In this document: positions 61,825-64,000 of the stretch, one piece after another
Layout: each line of letters begins with the position of its first letter
Position numbering within the stretch: the first letter of the stretch is position 1
Assembly (NCBI GenBank): GCA_963277665.1
Contig: OY728136.1
Location: forward strand, 806,149,123-806,213,122
DNA length: 64,000 nt
Direction: 5' to 3'
DNA from: Viscum album
Taxonomy: Eukaryota > Streptophyta > Magnoliopsida > Santalales > Viscaceae
Made by a program: the position numbers and the translations under genes
Notes under the pieces: generated by a model
What the model was told of the DNA's origin: nothing
The model's database searches: none
Seen by the model: only the letters and a program-made list of their open reading frames with translations

Positions 61825-62358
61825 ATGGCTGGAAATAGGAAGATTCACGATAATGGAGGATATGATAGACAATGGAATGATATTCTTCACGAGAAACCAA
61901 ATGAAACGGGATTTAGAAGTCCAAACTTCGTTATTATGCCTACTCAGCAGTCTCATAATATGATCAATAATCTCAACTTTGGTAAGTCTCCTGACTCGGC
62001 TAATAAGAGAATGATGGAGTTTCATGGTGATCATGGAGGAAAGAAAGTTCAATTTCCCCTATGTAAATCATGTGGGAAGAGGCATCAAGGAGAATGTTTC
62101 AATGGAACTGGAAGATGCTTTGGTTGTGGAAAAGAAATACATACATCTATTAAGGGCAAAGGAAAAGGTTCAGTTAACACCATGGATGAGGATACTATTA
62201 TTGCTATGACATCAACAATGGTTAAATGTTATAAATGTGGAATGTACGGGCATTATTGAAACCAATTCCCTAAGGTAAAGTCTCATGAAGGGAATCAGTA
62301 TGGTCATATGGGTAATATTTATATTGATGATGATGAAGAGACTACAAATTATATGTGA
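61825..62358 (+). pseudogene. gag: E4 gag remnant: zinc-knuckle part only
   Basis: Open for 144 codons from ATG 61825 to TGA 62257, then the same frame continues to 62358. The capsid domain present in E2 is missing; a short polar N-terminus (MAGNRKIHDNGG) leads directly to the knuckles. These are CKSCGKRHQGEC, then CFGCGKEIH lacking its last Cys, then CYKCGMYGHY interrupted by the TGA. The stop is where an Arg codon CGA would fit. An acidic tail (YIDDDEE) follows. As it stands it could at most bind nucleic acid. It is unlike E1, which has lost its knuckles and kept only an N-terminal piece. Confidence 0.75.
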
Positions 62359-63002
62359 GATGAAAGAATTGTTGAAGCTCAGTCAATGGTTTAAGAAGGT
62401 AGTGGAATGATTACATGTTTTTCAAGTGTAATGTTGTATAAGTAATCTCATGGTACTATAGAATAAAGAGACATCTAAGGATTGTTACACTGTTGACATT
62501 CCTTAAGTTTTGAAAGTGTGTGATGAATGGTAACCGTATTTTTGGAATGTAAATGATATACGCATAATGATGGTATAAGGATAAAATTAAATGTTTGATA
62601 GTATTATGATCTCATGACTGATATAAGGAGAATGTTATATCATGGTTTGAGTATATAGAATTTTTGGATTTTGGTATGTGGAAAGAGTTAACATTTGATA
62701 GTATTCATGTTTTCACTAAGGTTATATGGTAATTCATGTTTCAAGAGAATATATGACTAATGTATTCATGTGTTTGGAATGCAACCAAAAAGATATATCT
62801 TATGATATATGTGGGATAAATTCTTGTATTCACATTCTTGGTAGATAACCTTTCTAGTAATTTTTTTCTTTATACTGTGAGCATGGACCGAAGTATTTCA
62901 GATAAGACTAAATATTGGAATAGATTATGTTGTACATAAGTTATTATTGTTTAAGGAGAGAAATTTTTTCGATATTAATGATGGGATTTTATAGTAATGT
63001 AA
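62359..63002 (+). other. E4 interior between gag and the tRNA-like block
   Basis: Non-coding; no pol motif is seen. Confidence 0.6.
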
Positions 63003-63130
63003 TTTTAGAAAAAGGAAAACCTACAGGACAGGCGACAGCCCATCGCGTCGGACAAGGTTGCGGGAATTGAACCCACAACCGAAGTGAGACTGGCCTTTAT
63101 GACCTACCACTGGCCTACAGGAAGTCCCTG
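63003..63130 (+). repeat. Conserved interior block around a tRNA-like sequence (E4)
   Basis: Homologue of 21165-21294 and 33452-33582. The minus-strand tRNA-like part is 63053-63124: B box GGTTCAATTCC (63063-63073), A box TAGGCCAGTGGTAGG (63103-63117). Confidence 0.75.
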
Positions 63131-63800
63131 TTTAGTAGAAACTAGTTATATTATATTAATCAGTATGATATATGAAGTATAAGTCCATTTTAGGAGCATA
63201 TATGATTAATCTCACTATATATGGACTTATGTATTTTTGATAACTTTTATAACATTTTGTTTGAGGCAGATGGAATGACCCATCATTCTATGACATGAGC
63301 TGCGAACACATTATGAATGACAAATTCAACTTCATTTCTTTAAGAGATGAAGTGGAAATTGTCCAAAGAACGAGCAACGGTGAGACTATACCAAAATCAC
63401 ATAAGTATTTCTTCTATTTCCAATTTCATCAACTTTAGGGAAATGATCTTGAAAACCAAAAATGTTGTCCTAGTGCCCTTATATCTGATGAATCAGACGG
63501 TACCTTAGATCATCACAAATCTAAGGCTTTGTGATTGATGGATTTTTCATAGCCATGTTATCTACCACTCTCCATCAAAACATGATGGTTAGATTTTTCT
63601 TCCATATTCATATTTTCACCTATATTCTCCTACGTGGAAACCCAGTGATGAGTTAATTTGGGTAACCGTTACATTTCAGACATTTGTTTTTCAATCCAAG
63701 TATTGGTATTCCTTTTTATGATGTGGGTTTCTATTAAAGAAACTTTTTAGTAGTAAACCATTTATAACCCCGACGAATTTCTAGGGTGAAATTCAATTTA
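63131..63800 (+). other. E4 3' interior, conserved non-coding
   Basis: Contains CACTCTCCATCAAAACATGA (near 63567) and GATGTGGGTTTCT (near 63720), in the order seen in E1 and E2. Confidence 0.58.
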
Positions 63801-63812
63801 AGGGGGGTAGAA
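63801..63812 (+). promoter_or_regulatory. E4 polypurine tract
   Basis: AGGGGGGTAGAA directly before TGTAACACC. Confidence 0.86.
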
Positions 63813-64000
63813 TGTAACACCTCGAGATTTTATGAAAAGTATAATTTTTAATTAATGTATTGTGTTGTACGCTACACCAAAAGGAGTTTTCAAAACACGA
63901 ATCTCTGACTTTCCTTACATTACACGCAATCGCGACCTTCCTCGATAGCGTGTGTAGTACGCAATACCGAGTTTCACTAAACAAGATATTATTATAATAT
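63813..64000 (+). repeat. E4 3' LTR, first 188 bp
   Basis: Aligns base for base with 57341 onward. The element continues beyond the window. Confidence 0.92.

Larger units (their letters stand above)
57341..64000 (+). mobile_element. E4: non-autonomous Ty3-gypsy-like element (right end cut off)
   Basis: 5' LTR 57341-61564, primer site 61567, gag remnant with zinc knuckles, conserved tRNA-like block, purine tract, and the first 188 bp of the 3' LTR from 63813. The interior is 2.25 kb with no pol. The two LTR starts differ at roughly 7% of sites, so E4 may be somewhat younger than E1. Its LTR is well diverged from E1 and E2 but keeps the same order of non-coding signals. Confidence 0.9.

Overview
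This is a stretch of flowering-plant nuclear DNA made almost wholly of LTR retrotransposons. I found no host gene, rRNA, CRISPR array or bacterial-type gene. Most of it is very AT-rich. The exception is a GC-rich block at about 3.4-6.6 kb, which I read as one Ty1-copia-like LTR on the minus strand. Everything below was read by eye, without alignments or searches.

Layout. (1) 1-3374 is a near-identical copy of 14270-17642, with about 20 differences by eye. Each copy holds about 1.07 kb of flank plus the first 2.3 kb of a giant LTR, so this is a recent direct duplication or an assembly duplication. (2) 3379-6647 is the GC-rich copia-type LTR (minus), lying on the duplication junction. (3) 6648-9930 is AT-rich DNA with nothing recognised. 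(4) About 9944-14269 is a decayed minus-strand giant LTR. (5) 15344-27500 is element E1, complete, with 5.2-kb LTRs, target duplication GTCAA and only 1.7 kb inside. (6) 27508-38193 is element E2, complete, with 4.0-kb LTRs, target duplication CAACC and a 2.6-kb interior holding a nearly intact gag with one stop. (7) 38401-50629 is an old Ty1-copia element of Sirevirus type with a decayed gag, pol and extra 3' ORF region. (8) About 51941-56238 is a second decayed minus-strand giant LTR with a recognisable primer-binding site. (9) 56239-57340 is the start of another giant LTR. (10) 57341-64000 is element E4, of the same superfamily, cut by the window end.

E1, E2 and E4 look like non-autonomous Ty3-gypsy elements, probably Tekay/Del-like from the TGTAACACC LTR start, the initiator-tRNA-Met primer site and the gag zinc knuckles. 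They carry no protease, reverse transcriptase, RNase H or integrase, so they must use proteins made elsewhere. What they keep across strong divergence is therefore likely to be cis-acting.

Comparing the LTRs gives a consistent set of conserved non-coding parts, in order: a U3 palindrome; a TATA box; a donor-like site (AAG|GTAATG); a 36-nt stem-loop whose loop is the palindrome GTACGTAC; an exactly 36-nt candidate mini-exon between acceptor-like and donor-like sites; tandem arrays of about 198 bp (E1) or 160 bp (E2); and a hairpin-plus-palindrome cluster about 600 nt before the LTR end with compensatory changes. The interiors share an antisense tRNA-like block. The stem-loop lies inside the putative intron, so only unspliced RNA would carry it, as with retroviral packaging and dimerisation signals. 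This candidate RNA system is the most interesting content of the window.
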